A stretch of 64,000 nucleotides of DNA, from positions 1,612,001 to 1,676,000 of the forward strand of contig CBDDAA010000004.1 of the NCBI GenBank assembly GCA_965224675.1, written 5' to 3'. Source of the DNA: UBA7957 sp965224675. GTDB taxonomy: Bacteria; Pseudomonadota; Gammaproteobacteria; Granulosicoccales; Granulosicoccaceae. The stretch's first letter is position 1, and the number at the start of each line of letters is the position of its first letter. The notes beneath the pieces were generated by a model, which searched no databases, was not told where the DNA came from, and saw only the letters and a program-made list of their open reading frames with translations. A program made the position numbers and the translations under genes. This document shows, one piece after another, positions 33,694 through 43,448 of this stretch.

Positions 33694-34617
33694 GTGGAAT
33701 ATTTCTTACAGCAACTTATCAACGGCATTACTCTGGGTTCTATATACGGTTTAATCGCCATCGGCTATACGATGGTCTACGGCATTATCGGTATGATTAA
33801 CTTTGCCCACGGCGATGTATTTATGATCGGATCCTTTATTGCTCTGATCGTTATTGTCGCACTGGGTATTACTGCAGCCTCAGGTGCAGGTGCTATTTTT
33901 CTGGCACTGATATTGACCTTAATCATCGCCATGGTGCTTACCTCGGTCTGGGGGTGGTCGGTCGAGCGTCTTGCCTATCGCCCACTTAGAGGCTCTTTTC
34001 GTCTGGCACCATTAATTACCGCTATTGGAATGTCGATTGTTCTGCAAAATTTTGTTCAGATATCACAAGGTGCGCGTGTAAAACCATTACAACCGATCAT
34101 CTCAGGAGGCTACAAAATTACGGGTGAGGGTAGCAATCTGGTTCAAATTTCAAATATGCAGATTATTATCATCGTCACTACGGTGATTCTAATGATCGCA
34201 TTTACGCTTCTTATCAACAAAACTTCGCTTGGTCGTTCGCAACGTGCCTGTGAGCAAGATCAGAAAATGGCGTCCTTATTAGGTGTCAACGTAGACCGTA
34301 CCATATCCCTGACATTTGTCATGGGCGCAGCGCTCGCCGCAGTGGCAGGCACTTTATTCGTCCTTTATTATGGCGTGATCGATTTTTTTATTGGTTTTGT
34401 TGCCGGGGTGAAAGCCTTTACCGCCGCCGTATTGGGTGGCATAGGATCATTACCGGGTGCGATGTTGGGTGGCTTGCTGATTGGTCTGATTGAAACCTTC
34501 TGGTCAGGGTATTTTTCAGTTGAGTATAAGGATGTAGCTGCATTTTCCATACTGGCGATTGTGCTGATATTTATGCCTTCAGGATTGCTTGGAAAACCTG
34601 AAATAGAGAAGGTTTGA
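33694..34617 (+). CDS. livH: Branched-chain-type ABC transporter permease LivH
   Basis: A 307-residue inner membrane permease with the LivH start FLQQLINGITLGSIYGLIAI followed by GYTMVYGIIGMINFAHGD, and a C-terminal VLGGIGSLPGAMLGG. Start chosen at GTG 33694 because the family begins here and GGAGA lies 8 nt upstream; the ATG at 33649 adds 15 atypical residues. It overlaps livM by 4 bp. The operon sits between phnWX and its own binding protein, so the substrate may be an aminophosphonate and not leucine. Confidence 0.9.
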   Translation: MEYFLQQLINGITLGSIYGLIAIGYTMVYGIIGMINFAHGDVFMIGSFIALIVIVALGITAASGAGAIFLALILTLIIAMVLTSVWGWSVERLAYRPLRGSFRLAPLITAIGMSIVLQNFVQISQGARVKPLQPIISGGYKITGEGSNLVQISNMQIIIIVTTVILMIAFTLLINKTSLGRSQRACEQDQKMASLLGVNVDRTISLTFVMGAALAAVAGTLFVLYYGVIDFFIGFVAGVKAFTAAVLGGIGSLPGAMLGGLLIGLIETFWSGYFSVEYKDVAAFSILAIVLIFMPSGLLGKPEIEKV

Positions 34618-35942
34618 CGATGGCCACAAACCAAAAACCAAGCGTTATGCAGGCATCAATAAAAGACTCAGTGATTGCAGCGTTGATTGCGTTCGGCTTA
34701 GCCTTTTTTATGATTGGTTTAAAAACTGAAACCAGTATCGGCGGTTTGAGTATCAAACAGCGTTGGCTGGCGGTTGTCATTGTAGTTGTCGTTGTGTTTA
34801 CAGGTCGATTATTATTAAACCTTATTTTTTGGAATCGAACATCCACCGATACAGCGCCCGGTGGTGGCATAAAATCAGCGTTCAGTTTTTTATCAGGCAA
34901 GGGTCAGTATTTAGGCTTTCTTCTGGTACTGCTGGCCGTGTTTCTACCTGTGTATTTGCCTTATCTGGCACCCGAGAAAAACCGATATATACTCGATCTG
35001 GGCATACTGGTGCTAACCTATGTAATGCTGGGGTGGGGCTTGAATATTGTTGTTGGTCTCGCCGGCTTACTTGATCTGGGTTATGTCGCATTTTATGCGG
35101 TTGGTGCCTACTCTTATGCATTGCTGGCTCAGCACTTTGGTTTGTCGTTTTGGGCCTGCCTGCCATTGGCCGGTTTATTGGCTGCCACCTGGGGTGTGAT
35201 ATTAGGCTTTCCCGTGTTGCGCTTACGGGGTGATTATCTGGCTATAGTAACCCTGGCCTTTGGTGAAATTGTCAGAGTAGTGTTATTGAATTGGTACGAT
35301 TTTACCGGAGGCCCGGATGGTTTATCACGTATTCCGAGGCCAGATTTTTTTGGCCTGCCTTTTAAACGGGGAGAAGGTGGATTCGCTGATTTTTTCAACC
35401 TGGACTATGCATCGATACATCGCATCATATTTCTTTATTACCTGATTCTGGCGCTCGCTCTACTCACTAATTTTGTTACCAACCGTTTACGAAGACTGCC
35501 TACGGGCCGTGCCTGGGAAGCCCTGAGAGAAGATGAAATTGCCTGCCGTTCACTTGGCATCAATACGACAAATACTAAATTAACGGCTTTTTCAATTGGT
35601 GCCATGTTTGGCGGTTTTGCCGGTTCATTCTTTGCCACTCGCCAGGGATTCATCTCACCTGAAAGTTTTACCTTTATAGAATCAGCTATCATTCTGGCCA
35701 TTGTCGTTTTGGGAGGACTGGGTAGTCAAATCGGCGTGGTAATCGCTGCCATCATTTTGATTGGTGGTTTTGAAGTGTTTCGTGGACTTGAAGAATATCG
35801 GATGCTGGTATTTGGTCTCTCAATGGTCGTTATCATGGTCTGGAAGCCCAGGGGGCTCATCTCTACCCGCATACCATCAGTTTTTCTGAAAAAACGCAAG
35901 GCTGTCTCTGGGTCACTGGTATCTCAGGGTGAGGGGCACTAA
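34614..35942 (+). CDS. livM: Branched-chain-type ABC transporter permease LivM
   Basis: A 442-residue membrane protein. About 120 residues of N-terminal extension with three hydrophobic helices precede the LivM core (LGWGLNIVVGLAGLLDLGYV, LRLRGDYLAIVTLAFGEIVR, AWEALREDEIACRSLGIN, VLGGLGSQIGVVIAA). It forms the permease heterodimer with LivH. It overlaps livH (ATGA) and abuts livG (1-bp overlap). Confidence 0.9.
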   Translation: MTMATNQKPSVMQASIKDSVIAALIAFGLAFFMIGLKTETSIGGLSIKQRWLAVVIVVVVVFTGRLLLNLIFWNRTSTDTAPGGGIKSAFSFLSGKGQYLGFLLVLLAVFLPVYLPYLAPEKNRYILDLGILVLTYVMLGWGLNIVVGLAGLLDLGYVAFYAVGAYSYALLAQHFGLSFWACLPLAGLLAATWGVILGFPVLRLRGDYLAIVTLAFGEIVRVVLLNWYDFTGGPDGLSRIPRPDFFGLPFKRGEGGFADFFNLDYASIHRIIFLYYLILALALLTNFVTNRLRRLPTGRAWEALREDEIACRSLGINTTNTKLTAFSIGAMFGGFAGSFFATRQGFISPESFTFIESAIILAIVVLGGLGSQIGVVIAAIILIGGFEVFRGLEEYRMLVFGLSMVVIMVWKPRGLISTRIPSVFLKKRKAVSGSLVSQGEGH

Positions 35943-36799
35943 TGGCATCGCAAGATTCGCATTCATGGAATAATAACCCGGTTCTTCAAGTTGAACATAT
36001 GACTATGCGCTTTGGTGGCCTGATTGCAATTGACGATTTGTCATTCAATGTAGGGCGCAGTGACATTACCGCTTTAATTGGCCCAAATGGCGCGGGCAAA
36101 ACGACTGTATTTAATTGCATTACCGGGTTCTACAAACCGACAGAAGGGCGTATGACCCTAAGCAAGGCCGATCATACTCAATTTTTACTTGAACGAATGG
36201 CAGACTTTGAAATTACCCGCAAAGCCAGCATTGCCCGAACTTTTCAAAATATTCGCCTGTTTGGTGGTATGACACTGCTGGAAAATCTGATGGTGGCACA
36301 ACACAATGTACTGATGCAGGCATCATCTTTTACTCTGGGTGGACTGTTCGGTCTGCCTTCCTATCGAGAAGCTGAAAAACAAGCGCTGGAATTATCACAA
36401 TACTGGTTGGAAAAAATTGGTTTGCTTGACCGGGCAGATGATCCAGCCGCGGATTTACCCTATGGTGATCAGCGTCGCCTGGAGATTGCACGCGCCATGT
36501 GCACAAGGCCCGAATTACTCTGCCTTGATGAACCCGCAGCGGGCCTTAACCCAAACGAATCAGCGGCGCTTAATGCCTTATTGCGTTCAATTCGTCAGGA
36601 TGAAAATACAGGCATACTACTCATTGAACACGATATGAGTGTCGTGATGGAAATCTCTGACCATATTATTGTATTGGATTATGGGAAACGGATCGCAGAC
36701 GAGGCGCCAGAGCAGATTCGTCAGGACCCCAAAGTGATTGCCGCTTATCTTGGTGTAGAAGATGAGGAAGAATTGCAATCCCTGGTCAGTGGGGGCTAG
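35942..36799 (+). CDS. livG: ABC transporter ATP-binding protein LivG
   Basis: A 285-residue ATPase with Walker A GPNGAGKTT, the LivG-typical signature DLPYGDQRRLEIARAM, Walker B LLCLDEPAAGLNP and the switch histidine in LLIEHDMSV. It couples ATP hydrolysis to LivHM transport at the cytoplasmic face. The gene ends in TAG, which shows that TAG is a normal stop codon in this genome. Confidence 0.92.
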   Translation: MASQDSHSWNNNPVLQVEHMTMRFGGLIAIDDLSFNVGRSDITALIGPNGAGKTTVFNCITGFYKPTEGRMTLSKADHTQFLLERMADFEITRKASIARTFQNIRLFGGMTLLENLMVAQHNVLMQASSFTLGGLFGLPSYREAEKQALELSQYWLEKIGLLDRADDPAADLPYGDQRRLEIARAMCTRPELLCLDEPAAGLNPNESAALNALLRSIRQDENTGILLIEHDMSVVMEISDHIIVLDYGKRIADEAPEQIRQDPKVIAAYLGVEDEEELQSLVSGG

Positions 36800-36801
36800 G
36801 T

Positions 36802-37536
36802 ATGACAAGCGCAAAAGAAGCTTTTCTGTCAATTTCCGGGGTACATACCTACTATGGCAGAATCGAAGCACTAAAAGGCGTTGATCTGGAAATAAATGAA
36901 GGTGAAATCGTTACGCTTATTGGTGCAAACGGCGCTGGGAAATCAACCTTGATGATGACCATCTGCGGTAATCCGCGAGCACGGGAAGGCACGATACAAT
37001 TCGCTGGCGAGGAAATCAGCGCGTTACCTACTCATGATATTATGCACATGGGCATTGCACAGTCACCCGAAGGTAGGCGAATATTTGCCCGTATGACGGT
37101 ACTTGAGAACTTGCAAATGGGCGCATCGGTCACTGATTTGAAATATTTTGCTGAAGATTTGCCCAAAGTCTATGATTTATTTCCAAAACTGAGTGAAAGA
37201 AGAAACCAACGTGGCGGCACCTTATCGGGCGGAGAACAACAAATGCTTGCTATTGGGCGTGCATTGATGAGTCGGCCACGCTTGCTGCTGCTTGACGAGC
37301 CATCGTTGGGCTTGGCGCCGTTAGTGGTTAAGCAGATATTTGAAGCGGTGAAGATGCTCAACGAAACTCAGGGTTTAACGGTTTTTCTGGTTGAACAAAA
37401 TGCCTTTCATGCATTGAAGTTGGCACATCGTGGTTATGTTATGGTCAATGGCCTTATTACTTTGTCAGGAACGGGTGATGAACTGCTTAAAAGCGATGAA
37501 GTACGGGCAGCGTATCTTGAAGGAGGTGCACACTGA
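36802..37536 (+). CDS. livF: ABC transporter ATP-binding protein LivF
   Basis: A 244-residue ATPase with Walker A GANGAGKSTLMM, signature TLSGGEQQMLAIGRALMSRP, Walker B LLLLDEPSLGLAP and FLVEQNAFHAL. It pairs with LivG. It is 2 bp from livG and overlaps the next small membrane protein gene by 1 bp. Confidence 0.92.
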   Translation: MTSAKEAFLSISGVHTYYGRIEALKGVDLEINEGEIVTLIGANGAGKSTLMMTICGNPRAREGTIQFAGEEISALPTHDIMHMGIAQSPEGRRIFARMTVLENLQMGASVTDLKYFAEDLPKVYDLFPKLSERRNQRGGTLSGGEQQMLAIGRALMSRPRLLLLDEPSLGLAPLVVKQIFEAVKMLNETQGLTVFLVEQNAFHALKLAHRGYVMVNGLITLSGTGDELLKSDEVRAAYLEGGAH

Positions 37537-37877
37537 TGGCCTTTTTCTGGGAAAATGGGCTCATCTCTTTTGTTATGCTTACTGTTGTCATTGGTGGCGG
37601 GGCGGCCTTTATGAGTGGCAGAGCCGTTGCAGGGCAATGGAAAGGCGTTAAATTATTAATGTTTTACTGTCTTTTATTGGCGTTTGCAATACGATTTCTA
37701 CACTTCGCCTTATTTGACAGCATCTTATTATCGGGTAAATTACTGGTCATTGATCTACTGGTTATGCTGATTATGGGATTTCTCGCTTTTCGGCTTACCC
37801 GGGTAGGACAGATGGTAAAACAATATCCCTGGCTTTATCAACGTGCCGGTTTGTTCTGGTGGCGGGAAAAGGTATAA
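37536..37877 (+). CDS. DUF6867-like small membrane protein linked to Liv transporter
   Basis: A 113-residue protein with three hydrophobic helices (FVMLTVVIGGGAAFMSGRAV, LLMFYCLLLAFAIRFLHFAL, LLVIDLLVMLIMGFLAF) and a conserved-looking end (QYPWLYQRAGLFWWREKV). Proteins of this kind occur at the end of some liv operons. It overlaps livF by 1 bp and so is likely part of the transporter operon, perhaps an accessory subunit. Function is unknown; the DUF assignment is from memory. Confidence 0.6.
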   Translation: MAFFWENGLISFVMLTVVIGGGAAFMSGRAVAGQWKGVKLLMFYCLLLAFAIRFLHFALFDSILLSGKLLVIDLLVMLIMGFLAFRLTRVGQMVKQYPWLYQRAGLFWWREKV

Positions 37878-37974
37878 GAGTAGAGTTACAAAGTCTATAA
37901 TATTCACTAAACCCTCAGCTAGTGGAAGCGTTTTTTAGGAATAATAAATGGGGGAGGAAATTAGATTAATTGCC

Positions 37975-38013
37975 AGTACTACTCCATCAATACAACGTTG
38001 ATGGAGTAGTACT
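37975..38013. repeat. 16-bp-stem inverted repeat (REP-like), copy 1
   Basis: AGTACTACTCCATCAA (37975-37990) and its exact complement (37998-38013) enclose a 7-base loop. A related, shorter copy occurs at 50792-50819 with the same loop length and a shared TTGATGGAGTA-CTAA arm. It lies in the 364-bp gap before the liv binding-protein gene, where it could be a REP-like repeat or transcript-end hairpin. No other feature was recognised in 37878-38241 apart from a GGGAGTG ribosome-binding site at about 38232. Confidence 0.6.
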
Positions 38014-38241
38014 AATGTCTTATGCTTATTTACGTATTGAATCCAATAAATAAAAAAGCTGGCTCAAACGTAAGAAATACAATATTGTGTACAGGTTGTT
38101 TGCTTGTTGATGTGGCTAAAGTTGAAACTGAGAACCAGTTCACGTATTTAGTGACCGAATTTAGCTGACAGAGTGTGATTGAAGAGAATAATTTTAATTC
38201 AGTTAACACGTGATTTTATTAATTAATATTTGGGAGTGAAA

Positions 38242-39351
38242 ATGAAAAAGTTCCTATTAAGCAGTGCAATTGCTGCTGTAGTGTTGGGTGCACCAGTGAT
38301 TTCGCAGGCGGATATCAGTATCGCTACTGCAGGTCCAATGACAGGCCAATATGCCTCTTTTGGTGCGCAGATGAAAGCGGGCGCTGAGCAGGCTGTTGCT
38401 GATATAAATGCCGCCGGCGGTGTGATGGGCGAGATGTTAAAGCTGGAAGTGGGTGATGATGCCTGTGATCCAAAACAAGCCGTTGCTGTAGCCAATCAGA
38501 TGGCCAGTAAAGGCGTTGTATTTATGGCGGGCCACTTCTGCTCCGGTTCCTCAATCCCGGCGTCAGCAGTTTATGCTGAAGAAAGTGTGGTTCAGATATC
38601 GCCGGCATCCACCAACCCGAAGTTCACCGATGAACGTCCTAATGCCGATGGTGGAACCTACCGTGTTTGCGGTCGAGACGATCAGCAAGGTGCTGTCGCC
38701 GGTAAATTCCTTGTCGATAAGATGGCTGACAAAAAAGTAGCTTTTGTACATGATAAAACAGCTTATGGTAAAGGTTTGGCCGATGCTACAAAAGCAGCTT
38801 ACGAGGCCGCTGGTGGAACATCCGCAATGTATGAAGCCTATACTGCCGGTGAGAAAGACTATACAGCACTGGTATCTAAGCTGAAGAATGCAGCAATCGA
38901 TGTGCTTTATGTGGGTGGGTATCACACTGAAGCCGGTTTGATGGTTCGTCAAATGCGTGATCAAGGCATGAAAACGTTATTGATATCAGGAGATGCTCTG
39001 GTAACTGATGAGTACTGGTCAATCACGGGTGATGCCGGTGAAGGCACCCTGATGACGTTCTCGCCCGATCCTCGTAAAAACCCAGGTGCTGAGAAGCTGG
39101 TTGAAACATTCAGGGCTAAAAACATAGAACCTGAAGGTTATGTTTTATACACTTACGCGGCAATCCAGGTATGGGCGCAAGCTGTGGAAGCAGCAGGCAA
39201 AACAGACTATGATGCGGTTGTAGGATCGCTCAATGGTGGAAACTTCAAAACTGTTTTAGGTGACTTGGCCTTTGATAGCAAAGGTGATGTTTCTCTGCCA
39301 GGTTATGTCTTCTATGAATGGAAGGCTGGTAAGTACGACTACCTGAACTAA
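38242..39351 (+). CDS. Liv-type periplasmic substrate-binding protein
   Basis: A 369-residue type I periplasmic binding protein: signal peptide MKKFLLSSAIAAVVLGAPVI ending SQA, then ISIATAGPMTGQYASFGAQM, AADINAAGGV, and FMAGHFCSGSSIPASAVY. This is the LivJ/LivK family for branched-chain amino acids and related ligands. It is separated from the permease genes by 364 bp and its own hairpin, and is followed by a strong terminator. Ligand specificity cannot be read from sequence; the phosphonate neighbourhood makes an aminophosphonate plausible. Confidence 0.9.
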   Translation: MKKFLLSSAIAAVVLGAPVISQADISIATAGPMTGQYASFGAQMKAGAEQAVADINAAGGVMGEMLKLEVGDDACDPKQAVAVANQMASKGVVFMAGHFCSGSSIPASAVYAEESVVQISPASTNPKFTDERPNADGGTYRVCGRDDQQGAVAGKFLVDKMADKKVAFVHDKTAYGKGLADATKAAYEAAGGTSAMYEAYTAGEKDYTALVSKLKNAAIDVLYVGGYHTEAGLMVRQMRDQGMKTLLISGDALVTDEYWSITGDAGEGTLMTFSPDPRKNPGAEKLVETFRAKNIEPEGYVLYTYAAIQVWAQAVEAAGKTDYDAVVGSLNGGNFKTVLGDLAFDSKGDVSLPGYVFYEWKAGKYDYLN

Positions 39352-39377
39352 ACAGTAGTTAGCAACTGTCAATGCTT

Positions 39378-39414
39378 AAAGCCTTCGGTATTTTTTTACC
39401 GAAGGCTTTTTTTT
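39378..39414 (+). terminator. Rho-independent terminator after the Liv binding-protein gene
   Basis: AAAGCCTTCGGTA (39378-39390) pairs perfectly with TACCGAAGGCTTT (39397-39409) around a T-rich 6-base loop and runs into a T8 tract. Textbook intrinsic terminator 26 bp past the stop. Confidence 0.95.
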
Positions 39415-39426
39415 GCCTGAAATAGA

Positions 39427-40425
39427 ATGAGTAAAAATACCCGGTGTCTCACCATTGTATTGTCAGCATTGTTATTGTTTTTTGTGGTGCTCACATCGCA
39501 AGGGTTGGCTCAGATTGCATCTGGCGGGTTCTTTAAAACAATGAAGCCCACTAAATTTCATCGAATCTATGAGCCTTCAGGCGTGCAATATTTACCCGAT
39601 GGGCGGGTTATTGTCATTGAGGATCAGTCACACACAGCGATTGATATATTATCATTTGCGGCAGATGGCACGATAAGTGAGGAAATCGATTTAAATACAA
39701 TTTTTGAGCTAAAAAAGAAATTTTTTCCGAATGATCTGGAAGGTGTGGCGGTTAATAACGAGGGAGTAATTTACGCCATCACATCCCATTCGTTAACTAA
39801 AAAAGGTAAACAAAAACGCAACAGACAGCAATTGATACGCCTGACAATTGATGAAAATAACAGTTTTGAAAAGAAAGCGTACGGAAAGTTACTGAGTTAT
39901 TTTTTGCAACTCAAATTACCTGACGAAGGTTTTATAGAGCGTGATGAATTGAATATCGAGGCACTGAGTTTCGATAGACAACAGAAAAGATTGCTTATTG
40001 GTTTTCGTTCGCCACTGATACAGAGTAAGGCAGTCATTACTGTATTGAAAAATCCAGCAGAAATCTTCAGTGAAAACGCTTCGCCGATATTCGAAAGTGA
40101 GCTGATCTTACTGGATCTTCAAGGTGAAGGTATCCGCTCACTGGTTTATGATTTCAACCTCAATTACTACCTTGTATTAAGTCGGTCCAAAGGGAAAAAA
40201 TCAAAACGACGAAGCAGTCTGTGGCTGTGGGATGGAGAACCGAATCATAAACCACAGAGAATGGCTATACCTCAGCTTGCAAAGCTCAAAAACCCCGAAG
40301 GTATAGCGCCTGTTCGTATCGCAGGAAAGAATAAGCTGCTGATTGTGAGTGATGATGGAAAAGCAAAAAAACGGAAACCAGCGCATTATATGTTTATCGA
40401 TTACAACCAGTTAACTGTGCAGTAA
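39427..40425 (+). CDS. Secreted beta-propeller-like protein (DUF3616-like)
   Basis: A 332-residue protein with a signal peptide (LTIVLSALLLFFVVLTSQGLAQ). The mature part has repeated strand motifs (PSGVQYLPDGRVIVIEDQSH, NDLEGVAVNNEGVIYAITSH, LNIEALSFDRQQKRLLIGFR, KNPEGIAPVRIAGKNKLLIV) typical of a beta-propeller, and resembles DUF3616. No catalytic motif is evident. It is an isolated gene between a terminator and the convergent aepW-like gene, and lysine-rich. Confidence 0.6.
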   Translation: MSKNTRCLTIVLSALLLFFVVLTSQGLAQIASGGFFKTMKPTKFHRIYEPSGVQYLPDGRVIVIEDQSHTAIDILSFAADGTISEEIDLNTIFELKKKFFPNDLEGVAVNNEGVIYAITSHSLTKKGKQKRNRQQLIRLTIDENNSFEKKAYGKLLSYFLQLKLPDEGFIERDELNIEALSFDRQQKRLLIGFRSPLIQSKAVITVLKNPAEIFSENASPIFESELILLDLQGEGIRSLVYDFNLNYYLVLSRSKGKKSKRRSSLWLWDGEPNHKPQRMAIPQLAKLKNPEGIAPVRIAGKNKLLIVSDDGKAKKRKPAHYMFIDYNQLTVQ

Positions 40426-40456
40426 AGTGCTGTAGCACGCGATGTCCTGCCTCTGA

Positions 40457-42139
40457 CTATTGGAACCGCCAAGCCTGGGTTCTGTGTTCTATTCCCATAG
40501 AGACAAAATAGTGTATGATTTTAGCACTGGCCGCTGTGTAAAAAATCATCATGCCCATGGCTGCTGCAGGTGCGATATCACCCGCATCATCCATATTTAA
40601 TACGGCAATAGAGGCTAAGGCTGTATCAGGTCCATAGATAAAAATAACAGCAGAAACGGTGGTCATTGCATTAACAAACAAGTAAATACTGATATCCAGA
40701 ATAGCCGGTAAGGAGATGGGTACAGTTACCCGAAAGAACATTTTATAAAAAGGCTGTTTAAGCGAGGTGGCTACGGCCTCAAATTCATTGTCGAGCTGCT
40801 TCAGTGCCGTCACAGCCGTTAAATGACTAACTGTATAAAAGTGGGTTATGGTACTAATGACCAAAATTGTCATCGTATGATAGAGCGCATTGAGTGGGTT
40901 TGCGGGTGCGTTAAAAAAGAAAATATAGGCTAACCCGAGAACAAGTCCGGGTACGGCCATGGGTAACATCGCCAGAAATTGAAATATAGAGCGTAGAATT
41001 AACAACCCACGTGATTTTTCGACCATATAGGCGCCTATAAATACAACGCAGGTTCCAAATACAGCTGTATAGGATGCCATTTTTATCGAATTTTTATAGG
41101 CATCCCAACCACCACCATCCATTAAGTCAAACTGGTAATTATGCAAACCAAGACTTAAATCGTAAGGGTAGAATTTTACTAATGCGGCGTATTGGCATAC
41201 GCCGAGCATGCCGACAAGAAACAGCATTATCAGTAGGCAATAGATGAGCATCACTCTATCGAACTTTGGGTTGGGTTTGACTTGCAGCGGCACTGACTGT
41301 GCGGTGAGTGCGGAACTTTGTTTTCGTTGTATGGTTCGATCAACAAAAAATGCAAGAATGGCTGGCAGCAATAAAATAGCACTGACAACAGCACCCATCT
41401 GAAAATTCTGTTGACCTATAACCTGTTTATAAATATCAGTTGCGAGTACATTATAGTCTCCACCAATCACTTTAGGCGCGCCAAAATCGGTAATAGTCAA
41501 GGTAAAAACCACAAAGCCTGCTGAAATCAACCCATATCGCGCACCGGGTAGGGTGACAACAAAAAACGTCCGTAGGCGGCTGGTACGCAAAGCTGCAGCC
41601 GCATCATAAAGCCGTCCATCAGCGATTGATAATGCCGTAACCAATATCAATACTGCATGCGGAAAAGTAAAAAATACTTCTGAAATAATAATGCCAATCG
41701 GGCCATATATATCATGCCCGAATAACAGGCCCGTAATCATACCCTGACGACCAAAAAGGTAGATAAGGGCGATTCCAGGCAATAGTGAAGGCACTAGTAT
41801 CGGTATGAGAGCCAGTGCTTTGAAAACACCTTTGTAGGGAATGCAGCTGCGTGTTAGCGCATAGGCATAATTGAAGGCCAGGGTGACTGTAATCAGTGTT
41901 GTTATTATCGATATTGTCAAGGAGTTTTTAATGGAATAAAATAATGCAGGAGTGGAGAAATATTCCAGATAATTGCTAAATCCCACGAAGTTATTGTGGT
42001 TGTCCTGCAGACTTTTTAGGAGCATTAATGTAAGTGGAATCGCTAAAGAAATGACCAGATAAGCGCCGATAATAATCATCAATACGCGCATCTGACGCTC
42101 ATTGCGTCCGTTTTTTTGAACAAGCTTGGGGCTAGGCAT
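40457..42139 (-). CDS. AEP-type ABC transporter permease, fused double permease
   Basis: A 560-residue protein with two binding-protein-dependent permease domains in tandem (about residues 55-270 and 350-550), some 12 transmembrane helices, each with an EAA-like loop (DAAAALRTSRLRTFFVVTLP; EAVATSLKQPFYKMFFRVTV). This is the architecture of the AepW/PhnU2-type AEP permease. It overlaps the ATPase gene by 8 bp and is last in the order binding protein, ATPase, permease. It should import AEP for phnW/phnX. Confidence 0.85.
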   Translation of the reverse strand: MPSPKLVQKNGRNERQMRVLMIIIGAYLVISLAIPLTLMLLKSLQDNHNNFVGFSNYLEYFSTPALFYSIKNSLTISIITTLITVTLAFNYAYALTRSCIPYKGVFKALALIPILVPSLLPGIALIYLFGRQGMITGLLFGHDIYGPIGIIISEVFFTFPHAVLILVTALSIADGRLYDAAAALRTSRLRTFFVVTLPGARYGLISAGFVVFTLTITDFGAPKVIGGDYNVLATDIYKQVIGQQNFQMGAVVSAILLLPAILAFFVDRTIQRKQSSALTAQSVPLQVKPNPKFDRVMLIYCLLIMLFLVGMLGVCQYAALVKFYPYDLSLGLHNYQFDLMDGGGWDAYKNSIKMASYTAVFGTCVVFIGAYMVEKSRGLLILRSIFQFLAMLPMAVPGLVLGLAYIFFFNAPANPLNALYHTMTILVISTITHFYTVSHLTAVTALKQLDNEFEAVATSLKQPFYKMFFRVTVPISLPAILDISIYLFVNAMTTVSAVIFIYGPDTALASIAVLNMDDAGDIAPAAAMGMMIFYTAASAKIIHYFVSMGIEHRTQAWRFQ

Positions 42140-43253
42140 TATGTGTTGTCTGCAATGGGTAGATTTGCAGGCGATCTGTGGGTAAGGCGATGTTTAGTTG
42201 GCTGTTTACATCCAGATTCAGCCGTCGCATTGCATTGATCGATAAATCTGCCACCGGCAGTGTTTTATAATTGTCCCAATTGCCCGATTGTAGACGGGCT
42301 CTTACAAAGGAGCCCAGAAATTCCATGGATTCGATGTGGGTTGATATCACGTTGCCAGTATCGGTTTGCCCTTCGGCTACGGGTTCTATATCTTCAGGGC
42401 GAATGGCCAATAATACGTCGCTGTTGTTTGTGTAGTTGTCTGTGTTACAGCTAAACTCAACATCACCAATTTTTACGCAATCAGTGGCTACCACTGTTGC
42501 CGGTAGAAAGTTCATGGTACCAATAAAATTGGCGACAAAAGCGGTGGCGGGTTGCCTGTAGATTTCCATGGGTGAGCCGATCTGCACTATCTCCCCTTGA
42601 TCCATCACAACAATTTTATCCGCCATGGTCAGTGCTTCTTCCTGATCATGCGTTACCATAATCGTGGTTATGCCAAGATTGCGTTGTAGCTGTCGGATTT
42701 GTCGGCGTAAATGTACACGTACCTGCGCATCCAACGCGCTGAGAGGTTCATCAAGCAATAGTAACCCGGGTGAAGTTGCGATAGCGCGAGCTAATGAGAC
42801 ACGCTGCTGCTGACCACCAGAGAGCTGAGCCGGGTATTTCTTTGCCTGATCGGGTAAGCCAATCAACTGTAATAGCTCCTGTACCCGTTGCTTGATTTCT
42901 CCGCCGGAGCGTTTGAGGTTTTTTAAACCAAACGCAATATTGTTTTCCACACTCAGATTGGGGAACAGCGCGTAATTCTGAAAGACGATGCCGAAGTCAC
43001 GTTCTTCAGGGGGAAGAATTGAAATATCTATTCCATTTTGAATAATTTGGCCATTTGTTTGAATATCCAGACCTGCAATTGCGCGTAAAAGTGTGGTCTT
43101 CCCGCATCCTGATGGACCCAGAAAACAGACAAACTCCTCTGGGTAGATATCCAGTGAGACATTTTTCAGCGCCCTGAAATTGCCGAACATCTTATCCAGG
43201 GATTCTATTCGCAGATAGCTGGTCAATGCATCAGTAGATAGGGTTTCGTTCAA
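42132..43253 (-). CDS. AEP-type ABC transporter ATP-binding protein
   Basis: A 373-residue ATPase with Walker A GPSGCGKTT, signature QLSGGQQQRVSLARA, Walker B LLLLDEPLSALDAQ, the switch histidine in VTHDQEEAL, and a C-terminal TOBE-like domain (LLAIRPEDIEPV). It belongs to the Fbp/PotA-like group that includes the AepV/PhnT2 subunit. It is preceded by a 195-bp gap containing two hairpins that separates it from the binding-protein gene. Confidence 0.87.
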   Translation of the reverse strand: MNETLSTDALTSYLRIESLDKMFGNFRALKNVSLDIYPEEFVCFLGPSGCGKTTLLRAIAGLDIQTNGQIIQNGIDISILPPEERDFGIVFQNYALFPNLSVENNIAFGLKNLKRSGGEIKQRVQELLQLIGLPDQAKKYPAQLSGGQQQRVSLARAIATSPGLLLLDEPLSALDAQVRVHLRRQIRQLQRNLGITTIMVTHDQEEALTMADKIVVMDQGEIVQIGSPMEIYRQPATAFVANFIGTMNFLPATVVATDCVKIGDVEFSCNTDNYTNNSDVLLAIRPEDIEPVAEGQTDTGNVISTHIESMEFLGSFVRARLQSGNWDNYKTLPVADLSINAMRRLNLDVNSQLNIALPTDRLQIYPLQTTHNA

Positions 43254-43356
43254 GATCGTCTCCTGTTAAATGCTATAACCATGTATGGGAGTCATCTTGG
43301 AGAATAGCAGAGGCAACGGGGAAAATATCGGCTTTGTTGGCTTATTGTTATAACGA

Positions 43357-43429
43357 TATGAACCCTGTTGACGGATTTTTTTCGTCGGGTTCATACCGCT
43401 ATAGCAGGCGTTGTTGGCTGTGTGCCAAC
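43357..43429 (-). promoter_or_regulatory. Intercistronic hairpins between binding-protein and ATPase genes
   Basis: TATGAACCC (43357-43365) pairs with GGGTTCATA (43387-43395), and GTTGGC (43413-43418) with GCCAAC (43424-43429). Such hairpins after a binding-protein gene usually stabilise its mRNA or partly terminate transcription, giving more binding protein than membrane subunits. Confidence 0.55.
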
Positions 43430-43448
43430 TATCAATTTAGCAAGGTGG

